The notes under the pieces were generated by a model. The model was not told the DNA's origin and ran no database searches. It was given only the letters and a program-made list of their open reading frames with translations. From Nitrosomonas ureae (GTDB lineage Bacteria > Pseudomonadota > Gammaproteobacteria > Burkholderiales > Nitrosomonadaceae), in contig CAMCBD010000012.1 in assembly GCA_945872825.1 (NCBI GenBank), forward strand, positions 1-47,632: a stretch of DNA of 47,632 bases. The letters are read 5' to 3'. Positions 29,015 to 37,447 of this stretch are shown here, piece after piece (positions within the stretch are counted from its first letter, which is position 1; each line of letters begins with the position of its first letter). The position numbers and the translations under genes are program-made.

Positions 29015-30445
29015 ATGTCAAATGCAAAACCTGCTCCAATGTCGAATTTGAACATACAAAAACTAAGGCTGCGTGATTATCGCTGTTTTGAAGCGATCGA
29101 TATCGACTTCCATCCGCAACTTACAGTACTCGTCGCATCAAACGGTGCAGGTAAAACATCCATTCTAGATGCCATTGCCGTAGCTTTTGGGCCTTATGTC
29201 GGCGCCTTTGACGAAAGCGTTGGGAAGCATTTTCAATCGAGCGACATTCGTTTGACACGTGTTCGTGAAACAACAACCAATGAAATGGAATACGCACCTA
29301 GGGGTATTCAACTGGAGGCGACAGGATTTATTCCAGGCAGTATAAGCGACTTTTTGCTTGACAAGCCTTCTATCTGGAAGCGCAGCCTGACCGGACCAAT
29401 CAAGACAAAAACCACCATCAAGGATGCTAAGGAATTGATCGGCTATGGCAAGAGGCTACAAGAGGCCGTACGCACGCCTGACACCGATATTATGCTTCCT
29501 TTACTGGCCTACTACGGCACCGGTCGTTTGTGGCAGCAGAAAAAACAAACGGAGAAAACATTACCCCGTACTTCGCGTACCATTGGATATACTGATTGCT
29601 TGGATCCTGGCTCTAGTTACAAATCCTTCGTTGCCTGGTTTCGTTATTGGAGTACCAACGCATTCAAAGGGCAGTTAGAAGCAAGCAAATCTGGCCGTGC
29701 CTACGAGCCTACCGAGTTTGATCACTACCTGGAATCGGTTGGCGGTGCGGTCAACGCTTGTCTTTCCCTTTCAGGGTGGAAAGACATCGATTATTCGTTG
29801 TCTCGTGAAGAACTCGTGGCCCGCCATGACCAATATGGCGAATTGCCCGTTGCTCTTCTAAGCGACGGTATCCGTAACATGATCGCGATGGTGGCTGACA
29901 TCGCTTTTCGCGCTACCAAGCTAAACCCACAGCTTGGTGCTCTGGCGGCTACGAAAACTCCCGGCGTAGTGCTGATCGATGAAGTGGACATGCACCTGCA
30001 TCCCGAGTGGCAACAGGTTGTATTAAAAAACCTGATTACTGCATTTCCAAGCTTACAATTCATTGTTACTACCCACAGTCCACAAGTATTGACCAGTATC
30101 GATGCTTCTTGCATTCGTTTGTTACGGCAGGAGATTGATCCTGAAACGAAAAAAAGAATTGCCGTGGTAGAGTTTATCCAAACCCAGACACGAGGGGTTT
30201 CTAGTGCTGATTTGTTGGCCCAGATCATGGGAGTCGATCCTATTCCTGATGTGCCCGAGGCTAGAATGCTTTCCGAATTTCATGCCCTGATCCAGCAAAA
30301 TCTGCATGAAGGTGAGCAAGGAAATGCTCTGCGAACTCAACTTGAAGCGCACTTTGGTATCAATCATCCCGCCATGCGTGAATGCGATCGAATGATTCGT
30401 TTGCAGGCATTCAAACAGAAGTTGCCGCTACCCAACGGAGCTTGA
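29015..30445 (+). CDS. ptuA: Septu-type AAA ATPase PtuA
   Basis: This is an SMC/RecF-like ABC ATPase: DYRCFEAIDIDF, Walker A SNGAGKTSILDAIAVAFG (about residue 43), a long insertion, the signature-like LLSDGIRNMIAMVADIA, Walker B VVLIDEVDMHLHPEWQ (about 321), and the H-loop FIVTTHSPQVL. Paired with the HNH nuclease directly downstream, it matches the Septu antiphage system, in which PtuA is thought to sense infection and control PtuB. I chose the ATG at 29015; a TTG at 28979 and an ATG at 29039 are alternatives, none with a strong ribosome-binding site. Confidence 0.85.
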   Translation: MSNAKPAPMSNLNIQKLRLRDYRCFEAIDIDFHPQLTVLVASNGAGKTSILDAIAVAFGPYVGAFDESVGKHFQSSDIRLTRVRETTTNEMEYAPRGIQLEATGFIPGSISDFLLDKPSIWKRSLTGPIKTKTTIKDAKELIGYGKRLQEAVRTPDTDIMLPLLAYYGTGRLWQQKKQTEKTLPRTSRTIGYTDCLDPGSSYKSFVAWFRYWSTNAFKGQLEASKSGRAYEPTEFDHYLESVGGAVNACLSLSGWKDIDYSLSREELVARHDQYGELPVALLSDGIRNMIAMVADIAFRATKLNPQLGALAATKTPGVVLIDEVDMHLHPEWQQVVLKNLITAFPSLQFIVTTHSPQVLTSIDASCIRLLRQEIDPETKKRIAVVEFIQTQTRGVSSADLLAQIMGVDPIPDVPEARMLSEFHALIQQNLHEGEQGNALRTQLEAHFGINHPAMRECDRMIRLQAFKQKLPLPNGA

Positions 30446-31078
30446 ATGCACAAACTGCAACGAGGCATATCGCCTACTTGTCTGGCAAATTATATGCATG
30501 GTCGGGACAATTGGGACAGTGTAACACCCGGAGACAAAGCCACCATTTGGAAAGAATTAGATGCGATGCAAGTGCAACGCTGCGCTTACTGCGAGGCTAC
30601 TATCAGTAACGGCAATCGACACATCGAACATTTCCGCCAAAAGGGGCACGATCCCAAAGTTACTTTTCACTGGCCCAATCTGTTTGGCTCATGCAACCGA
30701 GCAGAATGCTGTGGCAAATACAAGGATCAGTGTGGTTACTACAACCCGACTGATCTGATCAAGCCCGATGAGAGCAATCCTGAGCACTATCTGGTGTTTG
30801 CTCCAGACGGTTCTGTCAAACCCCGGGAAAATTTGTCGTCAACCGAGAAAAAGTGTGCCATCGAGACTATCCGCATCTTCAATCTCAACGGTACCTTAAG
30901 GCAGATTCGATTCCGTGAGATCGTGGGTTATATACAAACAGCCGAGGAATTCGCCAACATGGCGAATAATTTCCCTGAAGCCGAATGGTTACCGTTATTA
31001 CAGGAAGAACTCGCAACGATAATTAATCTGCCGTTCGCCACCGCCATCAAGCATATACTAACCTCCCAAGCAAGGTAA
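30446..31078 (+). CDS. ptuB: Septu-type HNH nuclease PtuB
   Basis: The 210-residue protein has an HNH/beta-beta-alpha-metal nuclease core: CAYCEATI, then HIEHFRQKG and WPNLFGSCNRAECCG, the pattern of the TIGR02646 family used as effector in Septu and in retron-Ec78. The His-Glu-His pair and the Asn are present. The ATG follows the ptuA stop with no gap, and GGAG lies just upstream, so the two are coupled. No reverse transcriptase or retron RNA is seen, so this is stand-alone Septu rather than a retron. Confidence 0.87.
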   Translation: MHKLQRGISPTCLANYMHGRDNWDSVTPGDKATIWKELDAMQVQRCAYCEATISNGNRHIEHFRQKGHDPKVTFHWPNLFGSCNRAECCGKYKDQCGYYNPTDLIKPDESNPEHYLVFAPDGSVKPRENLSSTEKKCAIETIRIFNLNGTLRQIRFREIVGYIQTAEEFANMANNFPEAEWLPLLQEELATIINLPFATAIKHILTSQAR

Positions 31079-31116
31079 TACGCAATGTCATTGCGCCGAC
31101 TGACCGAAGTCCAATC

Positions 31117-31188
31117 AAAGTAACATAAGATCACTCATATTTTACTTTCAGCGATAAAAGTAAAATAAGCGATTTTATATGTTACTTT
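31117..31188. repeat. Nested double hairpin downstream of ptuB
   Basis: An outer 11-bp arm pair (AAAGTAACATA / TATGTTACTTT) encloses an inner 10-bp pair (ATTTTACTTT / AAAAGTAAAAT) around a short loop. The four arms share the core AAGTAA. There is no U-tract after the outer arm, so it does not look like a simple terminator. It could be a recombination or protein-binding site, or the structure at the edge of the defence insert. Confidence 0.6.
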
Positions 31189-31287
31189 CCGCGTGCAAAT
31201 ACTCAATCCATTTTCCCAATAAGCTCAGTTCATCCTTCAAGAATGATATGATTTGCCACTATGAGTGAATAAACAGTTGGAGAAATC

Positions 31288-31935
31288 ATGCGCAAGTTAG
31301 AACCTGAATCCGGTTTAAATTTTAACCTGATCATGCCGGCCGCATTATTGCTGGTTTTATTAGTTGTACCCTTTTCGGTTAATTCTTTTATGCATATGTT
31401 TTCGGCTAAAAAGCAATTTATTAATACGCTGATGATGAAAACTCCGATTGATAGTGCTGCGATCACGATTCCGGCAACAGTTAAACAATATGAGCCTTTT
31501 GATGTGACTTTAAATCTGGAAACGAAACAGCTTGCTAGGCTTCTGAATGAAATTGTTTCAATGTCATCCGAAGGCACTGCAATACAGGGAATTACTGGCG
31601 TGGTGTCGCCCGACATGAAAGCTGAAATTGCCGGTGAGGATTTTGAGATTGATAAGCAGGGGCCGCAACAACAACTCTCTGCTTATCGCGGTACTGCAAA
31701 CTGGCGCTGGCGTGTCACACCGGAATCATCGGGGTCTCATGATTTAAAATTCCAGTTGCATCTCTTAACGCAAAATAATGGCCAGCAGAGCACCAAAGTT
31801 CTGGATCTTGCCGAAGCGAGTTTTTCTGTCCAGGCAAATCCATCGGAATGGTTTAAACGTCATTGGCTCTGGGTTGTTTCACTGCTACTGGTGCCTGCCG
31901 CGATCATTTTTGGGTTGCGGCGGCATCATGCGTGA
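31288..31935 (+). CDS. Two-helix membrane protein with extracytoplasmic beta domain, unknown
   Basis: I do not recognise a named family. The 215-residue protein has one N-terminal transmembrane segment (about residues 14-34, LIMPAALLLVLLVVPFSVNS), an extracytoplasmic region of about 150 residues that looks beta-rich and Ig-like (AITIPATVKQYEPFDVTLNL, then WRWRVTPESSGSHDLKFQL), and a C-terminal helix (HWLWVVSLLLVPAAIIFGL) with a basic tail. The W-x-W-x-V-x-P signature followed by a terminal helix recalls stand-alone membrane domains seen beside signalling proteins, but this is only resemblance. The ATG follows TTGGAGAAATC. It is monocistronic, between the defence pair and hsp20. Confidence 0.7.
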   Translation: MRKLEPESGLNFNLIMPAALLLVLLVVPFSVNSFMHMFSAKKQFINTLMMKTPIDSAAITIPATVKQYEPFDVTLNLETKQLARLLNEIVSMSSEGTAIQGITGVVSPDMKAEIAGEDFEIDKQGPQQQLSAYRGTANWRWRVTPESSGSHDLKFQLHLLTQNNGQQSTKVLDLAEASFSVQANPSEWFKRHWLWVVSLLLVPAAIIFGLRRHHA

Positions 31936-31973
31936 CAAAACCGGTCGCTGTGTTTGGAAAATTTTTTAGGCCG

Positions 31974-32001
31974 CTTGAAAAAGAACAAAAGATCCTTATA
32001 T
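31974..32001 (+). promoter_or_regulatory. Sigma32 (heat-shock) promoter of hsp20
   Basis: A perfect -35 CTTGAAA at 31974-31980, a 13-bp spacer, and CCTTATAT at 31994-32001 (consensus CCCCATNT, mismatching mainly in the third and fourth C). It lies 134 bp before the small heat-shock gene, leaving a leader of about 125 nt. Confidence 0.75.
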
Positions 32002-32104
32002 CGGTAAACTGAAAGTGTAGTTTTTTGTAACTGTAAAAACGCCGCATTAAAAGTTTATTGATCGCAGATTGAATGAGGCGTTGTTGTTGTAGATACACAA
32101 TGTG

Positions 32105-32125
32105 CTTTTTATAATCAATAAGGAG
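32105..32125 (+). promoter_or_regulatory. Possible fourU-type RNA thermometer over the hsp20 ribosome-binding site
   Basis: In the mRNA CUUUUU (32105-32110) can pair with AAGGAG (32120-32125) across a 9-nt loop, as C-G, U-A, two U-G and two U-A pairs. AAGGAG is the Shine-Dalgarno sequence 9 nt before the ATG. A run of U pairing with AGGA is the pattern of fourU thermometers. The stem is short and weak, so this is a candidate. Confidence 0.4.
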
Positions 32126-32134
32126 AAATTTATT

Positions 32135-32560
32135 ATGGCCATTACACGTTATGAACCTTGGGGTTTGCTCAGTCAACTGCAAAGAGAGTTAGAACGAAGC
32201 GGGGCTGAAGGTTCCACCGCAACTGCGGAATGGGCGCCTGCTGTTGATATTAAAGAAGAAGCTGACAAATTTGTCATCCATGCCGACATTCCTGGTGTTA
32301 AGCCGGAAGAAATAGACATCAGTATGGAAGACGGTGTGCTGACCATCAGAGGTGAAAAAAAATCGGAAGCGAAAACTGAGAAAGAAGGTTATAAGCGTGT
32401 TGAACGCACTTATGGTTCTTTTTACAGACGTTTCAGTTTGCCGGACACAGCCAATGCGGATGCGATATCAGCCGCTTCAAAACATGGCGTGCTGGAAGTG
32501 ATCATACCAAAGCGGGAAGCCGTGCAGCCGAAGAAAATTAGTGTAACAGCGGTACAGTAA
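32135..32560 (+). CDS. Small heat-shock protein, Hsp20 family
   Basis: This ATP-independent holdase prevents aggregation of unfolded proteins. I chose the ATG at 32135 (MAITRYEPWGLLSQLQ) because AAGGAG lies 9 nt upstream; an ATG 33 bp earlier lacks one. The 141 residues have a short N-terminal arm, the alpha-crystallin domain (WAPAVDIKEEADKFVIHADI through SKHGVLEVIIPKRE) and a C-terminal I-x-V-like anchor (KKISVTA). A sigma32-like promoter and a possible thermometer precede it, and a terminator follows. Confidence 0.95.
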   Translation: MAITRYEPWGLLSQLQRELERSGAEGSTATAEWAPAVDIKEEADKFVIHADIPGVKPEEIDISMEDGVLTIRGEKKSEAKTEKEGYKRVERTYGSFYRRFSLPDTANADAISAASKHGVLEVIIPKREAVQPKKISVTAVQ

Positions 32561-32610
32561 TCGTCCGGGTATTATCAAATTTGATCTGTTTTATTGAATT
32601 AGCCAGACAA

Positions 32611-32636
32611 AATGGAGCCTGCGGGCTCCATTTTTA
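32611..32636 (+). terminator. Rho-independent terminator of hsp20
   Basis: A stem ATGGAGCC / GGCTCCAT with a 4-nt loop is followed by TTTTTAT. Confidence 0.9.
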
Positions 32637-32693
32637 TCAGAACTTGCTTTTGCCAAGCGGGGTAAAGCATGACAGAATGTCTTCCGGTCACCT

Positions 32694-32818
32694 CTAAAAA
32701 TCCAAATTTCGTCACAATACTTTGTTACTTACAAAAAATATTTCCTTACCTATCAGTTATAGGCTGCGTCATCATTTTTTGCTCGTGCCTCGTTTTGTTT
32801 AGAGCTTTGAATTTTTAG
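32694..32818. repeat. Candidate short element with terminal inverted repeats
   Basis: CTAAAAATCCAAA at the left and TTTGAATTTTTAG at the right are inverted with one mismatch and enclose 99 bp. No coding frame is present. Only one copy is in the window, so membership of a repeat family is a guess. Confidence 0.45.
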
Positions 32819-32888
32819 AAGCGCCCTTCCTGTTTTTGAAGACTCCATGAATCCTAATTAACCAGTAGCGCCTAATTTAACTTCCCTG

Positions 32889-34814
32889 ATGCCTCTTATT
32901 ACACTGGAAAACGCCTGTTTGGCTTTTGGCCATCATGCCTTGCTTGACCACGCAGATTTGCAACTTGATCCGGGCGAGCGTGTGGGCTTGATCGGCAGAA
33001 ATGGCGGGGGAAAATCGAGTCTGCTGCGCGCCTTATCAAGCGAAATAAAACTGGATGACGGCAGACTTTGGTGTGCGCCCAATTTAAAGCTGGCTTTTGT
33101 ATCACAAGAACCCGTGCTGAATCCTGCCAATACTGTGTATCAAGAAGTTGCGAACGGTTTGGGCAAAATCAGCCAGGTATTGCTGGATTATCATGCAGTC
33201 TCTCATGCGTTAAGTGACAATGCAGAAAACACGGAAGCGTTATTGATTCGATTGCAAGATTTGCAAGGTGCATTGGAAGTTCAGGATGGATGGAACTTGC
33301 AAGCAAAAATAGAAACGGTGATTGACAAGCTTAACCTACCTACCGATACCTTAATTGCGCATCTTTCGGGTGGTTTAAAAAAGCGGGTGGCGCTGGCGCG
33401 TGCTTTGGTGATATCCCCGGATGTTTTATTACTGGATGAGCCAACCAACCATCTTGATTTCACTTCGATTGAATGGTTGGAAGGATTGCTGCAGGGTTTT
33501 TCTGGCAGTGTTTTGTTCATCACGCATGATCGGCGTTTTTTGGATAATGTGGCGACAAGAATTATCGAGCTGGATCGCGGAAAACTGGCGACCTTCGCTG
33601 GGAAATTTACTGATTACCAGATAAAGAAAGCAGAAATTCTGGAAATTGAAGCTACCCATAATCAGAAATTTGATAAGGTTTTGGCACAGGAAGAAGTTTG
33701 GATACGTAAAGGAATTCAAGCGCGGCGCACGCGCAATGAAGGCCGGGTACGAAATTTAGAAGCATTACGTTTGGAACGCGCGGCCAGACGAGAAAAGATT
33801 GGTAAAGCCAATATCAATGTGGATGTGGGCGAACGCTCAGGTAAATTGGTCGCCGAGCTGGAACACGTGAGTAAAAGTTATGGCGATAAAATTATTATCG
33901 ATGATTTTTCCTGTCGCATTATGCGGGGTGATCGTGTAGGACTATTAGGGCCCAATGGCGCTGGAAAATCTACATTATTAAAATTAATTCTCGGTGAGCT
34001 ACAACCGGATTCCGGTGAAATTCAACAGGGCACCAAGCTGGCGGTCGCCTATTTTGACCAGATGCGTGAACAGTTGGATGAAGAAATGATTCTGACAGAT
34101 ACCATCAGCCAGGGCTCCGAGTTTGTGGAGATTAACGGTAAACGCAAACATGTCATCAGCTATCTGGAAGATTTTCTGTTCGCGCCACAGCGTGCCCGCT
34201 CTCCAGTTAAATCGCTTTCGGGTGGCGAGCGTAATCGATTATTGCTGGCTCGTTTATTCACACGCCCTGCCAATGTTCTCGTACTGGATGAACCAACGAA
34301 TGATCTGGATATTGAAACGCTTGAATTGCTGGAAGCTTTGCTGCAAGACTATACCGGAACCTTATTTTTGGTCAGTCACGATCGTGAGTTTCTTGATAAT
34401 GTCGTTACACAAGTAATTGCATTTGAAGGAAATGGAAAATTGTGTGAATATATTGGTGGTTATGAAGATTGGATACGTGCAAAACATTTTGAAGATAATA
34501 TCAGTCAGCAGAAAATATTATCGAAGCAGTCAGAAACTACACCAACCAGTATTCCTAAATCATCCGGGTTTTCACGAGCTAAGAAACTTAGTTATCAGGA
34601 AATGCGTGAGCTGGAAGCATTACCTGGTAAAATTGATAGCTTGGAACAAGAACAAGCAAATATTACCTTGCGTTTGAATGAACCAATTATTTATCGTGAT
34701 TATCCGGACGAAGCAACAGCACTGCAAGCACGCTTTGCGACGATTGAAAAAGAACTGATAGACTGCATTGTAAGATGGGAAGAATTAGAATCAAAATCTG
34801 CCACAAAAACGTAG
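32889..34814 (+). CDS. uup: ABC-F ATPase Uup
   Basis: Uup is a cytosolic ABC-F protein tied to ribosome function and to precise excision of transposons. Two ATPase domains are seen. The first has Walker A GLIGRNGGGKSSLLRAL, signature LSGGLKKRVALARAL, Walker B VLLLDEPTNHLD. The second has GLLGPNGAGKSTLLKL, LSGGERNRLLLARLF, VLVLDEPTNDLD. The C-terminal 90 residues form a coiled coil (SYQEMRELEALPGKIDSLEQ), typical of Uup rather than other ABC-F members. It is 641 residues long and monocistronic. Confidence 0.93.
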   Translation: MPLITLENACLAFGHHALLDHADLQLDPGERVGLIGRNGGGKSSLLRALSSEIKLDDGRLWCAPNLKLAFVSQEPVLNPANTVYQEVANGLGKISQVLLDYHAVSHALSDNAENTEALLIRLQDLQGALEVQDGWNLQAKIETVIDKLNLPTDTLIAHLSGGLKKRVALARALVISPDVLLLDEPTNHLDFTSIEWLEGLLQGFSGSVLFITHDRRFLDNVATRIIELDRGKLATFAGKFTDYQIKKAEILEIEATHNQKFDKVLAQEEVWIRKGIQARRTRNEGRVRNLEALRLERAARREKIGKANINVDVGERSGKLVAELEHVSKSYGDKIIIDDFSCRIMRGDRVGLLGPNGAGKSTLLKLILGELQPDSGEIQQGTKLAVAYFDQMREQLDEEMILTDTISQGSEFVEINGKRKHVISYLEDFLFAPQRARSPVKSLSGGERNRLLLARLFTRPANVLVLDEPTNDLDIETLELLEALLQDYTGTLFLVSHDREFLDNVVTQVIAFEGNGKLCEYIGGYEDWIRAKHFEDNISQQKILSKQSETTPTSIPKSSGFSRAKKLSYQEMRELEALPGKIDSLEQEQANITLRLNEPIIYRDYPDEATALQARFATIEKELIDCIVRWEELESKSATKT

Positions 34815-34921
34815 CACTTATGACAGCATTTCCTTATAAACAACATGGACATGCTTACACTATTCATTGACCAAATCGAACACATCGTTTAAAGTTCAAC
34901 TTTTGAGAGAGGGAGGCTTAT

Positions 34922-35248
34922 ATGAAACAAAAATCAGTTATGAATTTATTAATTGCCTTGAGTATGCTTTTAGCATTTTCTGGGGTAGCGCAATCGGCTG
35001 GAGATGCAGCAGCAGCAAAATCAAAAACTTCAATGTGTGAAGGTTGTCACGGAATTCCATTGTACAAGACAGCTTTCCCTTCTGCCTACCATGTTCCAAA
35101 GCTTGGTGGACAACACGCAGATTATATTGTTAAAGCGCTGGAAGGATACAAAAATGGTACACGCAGTCATCCTACTATGACAAGCTTGGCTAAAACACTA
35201 TCTCAACAAGATATAGAAGATTTTGCTGCTTATTATTCTAAAAATTAA
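34922..35248 (+). CDS. Monohaem periplasmic cytochrome c (c553-like), first of a pair
   Basis: A signal peptide (MLLAFSGVAQSAGDA) leads to 83 mature residues. The haem motif is CEGCH, and HPTM supplies the probable axial Met. GGQHADYIVKALEGYKNGTR is typical of cytochrome c4/c553 halves. A strong ribosome-binding site GAGGGAGG precedes the ATG. It lies 27 bp before a homologous gene; the two resemble the two domains of dihaem cytochrome c4 carried on separate chains. The likely role is electron shuttling to terminal oxidases or copper enzymes. Confidence 0.9.
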   Translation: MKQKSVMNLLIALSMLLAFSGVAQSAGDAAAAKSKTSMCEGCHGIPLYKTAFPSAYHVPKLGGQHADYIVKALEGYKNGTRSHPTMTSLAKTLSQQDIEDFAAYYSKN

Positions 35249-35275
35249 TTAAGTCATTAACGCAAGGAACGAATT

Positions 35276-35605
35276 ATGAAGAACTATGTAATTGCCGCAT
35301 TAAGCGGTGCAGCCTTGATACTATCCAGTCAAGTAGTAGCTGCTGATATTGAAGCAGGTAAAAGTAAAGCAGTTGAAGTTTGTGCTTCATGTCATGGTGC
35401 AGATGGTAATAGCCCTGTTCCAAATTTCCCCAAGATCGGTGGACAATATAGAACTTATTTAGAAAAAGTATTGCAAGATTACAAATCCGGCAGCCGGAAA
35501 GATCCAATTATGGCTGGAATGGCCGCGAGTCTGAGTGCAGCGGATATTGAGAATCTGGCTTTTTATTATTCAAGCCAATCCGGTAGCCTGAATTCAAACA
35601 AATAA
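35276..35605 (+). CDS. Monohaem periplasmic cytochrome c (c553/c4-half-like), second of a pair
   Basis: A signal peptide (ALSGAALILSSQVVAADI) is followed by the haem motif CASCH and GADGNSPVPNFPKIGGQYRT, with PIMAGMA as axial Met region and a C-terminal helix ending FYYSSQ. The 109-residue protein is homologous to its upstream neighbour, with a more canonical c4-type haem loop. Ribosome-binding site AAGGAACG. A bidirectional terminator follows at 35638. The two genes are surely cotranscribed. Confidence 0.9.
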   Translation: MKNYVIAALSGAALILSSQVVAADIEAGKSKAVEVCASCHGADGNSPVPNFPKIGGQYRTYLEKVLQDYKSGSRKDPIMAGMAASLSAADIENLAFYYSSQSGSLNSNK

Positions 35606-35637
35606 AAGTATATCAATTTATTTGTACCAGATTTAAA

Positions 35638-35677
35638 AACGGGATAAATACTGACTGAAAGTCGGTTTTATCCCGTT
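35638..35677. terminator. Bidirectional rho-independent terminator
   Basis: AACGGGATAAA pairs with TTTATCCCGTT around a loop that itself holds a small GACT/AGTC stem. It separates the convergent cytochrome pair and DUF1841 gene. Confidence 0.85.
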
Positions 35678-35681
35678 CTTA

Positions 35682-36119
35682 TTATCTTGTTGAATTTAAT
35701 TGTTTGTCTAAACAATCAAAGTAGATGGTAGCATCCGGTGCAGATTGATTGCGTTGCGCTTGCCATATCATTTCTGCTAAGCACTCCATTACTTGGTGTG
35801 TGGCAGTATGCTCACTTCCCGTATTTTTCTGCAAGCGTGAAAATCGCTCGCAAATCCCAATCGGCTGATTAATAGACAATTGCTCTTTGATCGCCACGTG
35901 CATGCTCATATGCAGGAATGGATTGGTATCGCCCATCTCGGGTGCATAATCCTTATCTAGATACCGATCGGCATCATCCAGAATGCCATGGTATTCTGGA
36001 TGCAGCAGTATCACCTCCAATACAATCGTTTCAATACCGGATAATATTTCGCTCTGGCGGTATTTGCGCCATGTATCAAAAAATAATTGGCGTACCTGTT
36101 CTCTGGATGGTTTAAACAT
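35682..36119 (-). CDS. DUF1841-family protein
   Basis: The 145-residue cytosolic protein begins MFKPSREQVRQLFFDTWRKY and contains HPEYHGILDD and NPFLHMSMHVAIKEQLSINQ, the pattern of DUF1841, found mostly in beta- and gammaproteobacteria. The conserved His and acidic residues hint at a metal site, but no function is known. It lies 15 bp after nth in the same direction, as is common in related genomes. Confidence 0.85.
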   Translation of the reverse strand: MFKPSREQVRQLFFDTWRKYRQSEILSGIETIVLEVILLHPEYHGILDDADRYLDKDYAPEMGDTNPFLHMSMHVAIKEQLSINQPIGICERFSRLQKNTGSEHTATHQVMECLAEMIWQAQRNQSAPDATIYFDCLDKQLNSTR

Positions 36120-36134
36120 AGCGTGATATTGGGG

Positions 36135-36767
36135 TTAAATCTTCTTGTCTTTAAATTCGCATAGATGATTAATTATACATACGGTACATTCCGGTTTTCT
36201 GGCTTTACAAACGTATCGGCCGTGCAAAATCAGCCAGTGGTGTGCATCCAGACGAAATTCTTTGGGCACTGCTTTAAGCAGTTTTAATTCCACCTCCAGC
36301 ACATTCTTTCCAGGTGCAATACCCGTGCGGTTAGCAACCCGGAAAATATGAGTATCCACGGCTATGGTTGGTTCACCAAAAGCGGTATTCAAGATCACAT
36401 TTGCAGTTTTACGTCCGACACCGGGTAATTTCTCCAGTTGCTCGCGCGTGCGAGGCACTTCGCTATGATGTTGCTGCATGAGTAACTGGCAGGTTGCCAA
36501 AATATTTTTTGCCTTAGTTTTATATAATCCAATACTTTTAATAAATTCGGTCAACCCTGCTTCACCCAAGGCAAGAATTTTTTCCGGTGTGTTGGCCTTG
36601 GGGAATAATTTTCGTGTTGCCAGATTGACGCTTTTGTCGGTGGCTTGCGCCGAAAGAATGACAGCAATCAGCAGCTCAAAGGGTGAGCAGTACTCCAGTT
36701 CAGTAGTCGGATGCGGATTTGCTGATTTCAGACGAGCAAAAATTTCATGACGCTTAGCTGAGTTCAT
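36135..36767 (-). CDS. nth: Endonuclease III (DNA glycosylase/AP lyase)
   Basis: Nth removes oxidised pyrimidines and nicks the abasic site. The 210 residues have the helix-hairpin-helix [13 protein letters not shown] with the catalytic Lys, the catalytic Asp in VDTHIFRV, and the 4Fe-4S loop with spacing C-x6-C-x2-C-x5-C near the C-terminus ([11 protein letters not shown]...C). It overlaps rsxB by 4 bp, an old association also seen as rnf/rsx-nth in gammaproteobacteria. Confidence 0.96.
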   Translation of the reverse strand: MNSAKRHEIFARLKSANPHPTTELEYCSPFELLIAVILSAQATDKSVNLATRKLFPKANTPEKILALGEAGLTEFIKSIGLYKTKAKNILATCQLLMQQHHSEVPRTREQLEKLPGVGRKTANVILNTAFGEPTIAVDTHIFRVANRTGIAPGKNVLEVELKLLKAVPKEFRLDAHHWLILHGRYVCKARKPECTVCIINHLCEFKDKKI

Positions 36768-37447
36768 GTGGTTTTATTGGTCAAATTATTTTTGACAGTC
36801 CGGGATCGTGCGGCTATTGCTCGTTTTATTGCAGCTTGAACAATTGCTTGTTTGCGGGCTTCCGCTGGTGCGTTGATTATCTCTGGCAGTATGGTATTTT
36901 TGTGTTGGAGTGGTTTTTTCTTCGCTTGCTTTTCTCGCGCCAGTCTCTGTAACCTGAATTGATATCGTGAGCGTGCAGCATCCGCAGCCTGTTTTTTAAC
37001 TACATCGGCTGACAAACTGAATTCATCATCCCTTTTCTCGGTTACCGGAATCAGGCTGATGCAATCCATCGGGCAGGGCGCAATGCATAATTCGCACCCG
37101 GTACATTCTGCGGCAATCACTGTGTGCAGTTGTTTGGCGGCACCGACGATTGCATCGACAGGACAGGATTGGATACAAAACGTACAGCCGATACAAATAC
37201 GCTCATCAATCCAGGCGACCACTTTGGGTTTGGGTAAACCGTGCGATGTATTCAGCGGCTTGGGTGGTATGCTTAATAATTCCGCTAATTTGTGAATAGC
37301 TTCAATATCTCCGGGCGGGCATTGATTGATATCGGCGCGGCCTGCCACGATGGCTTCTGCATAGGGTTTGCATCCGGGGAAACCACATTTTCCACATTGG
37401 GTTTGCGGCAAAATGGCATCTATTTTTTCTATGAGTGGCTGGCTCAT
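36764..37447 (-). CDS. rsxB: RnfB/RsxB-type iron-sulfur electron-transfer protein
   Basis: It starts with a four-Cys Fe-S domain ([18 protein letters not shown]), then two 4Fe-4S ferredoxin motifs ([16 protein letters not shown] and [16 protein letters not shown]), and ends in a basic alanine-rich tail. The membrane anchor at the start of true RnfB is missing and no other rnf genes are present, so this is the stand-alone betaproteobacterial form. It probably passes electrons to a cytosolic partner; the coupling to nth suggests supply or repair of the Nth cluster, but that is inference. It is 227 residues long and abuts pyrD. Confidence 0.88.
   Translation of the reverse strand: MSQPLIEKIDAILPQTQCGKCGFPGCKPYAEAIVAGRADINQCPPGDIEAIHKLAELLSIPPKPLNTSHGLPKPKVVAWIDERICIGCTFCIQSCPVDAIVGAAKQLHTVIAAECTGCELCIAPCPMDCISLIPVTEKRDDEFSLSADVVKKQAADAARSRYQFRLQRLAREKQAKKKPLQHKNTILPEIINAPAEARKQAIVQAAIKRAIAARSRTVKNNLTNKTT

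Noticed and set aside
28979-31078. Retron with Septu effectors
   Set aside because: No reverse transcriptase frame or msr/msd-like RNA near the pair.
31968-32100. Fourth family 2 repeat copy (AGGCCGCTTGAAAAAG)
   Set aside because: Only the first dozen bases resemble the repeat end; the sequence is better explained by the sigma32 -35 element.
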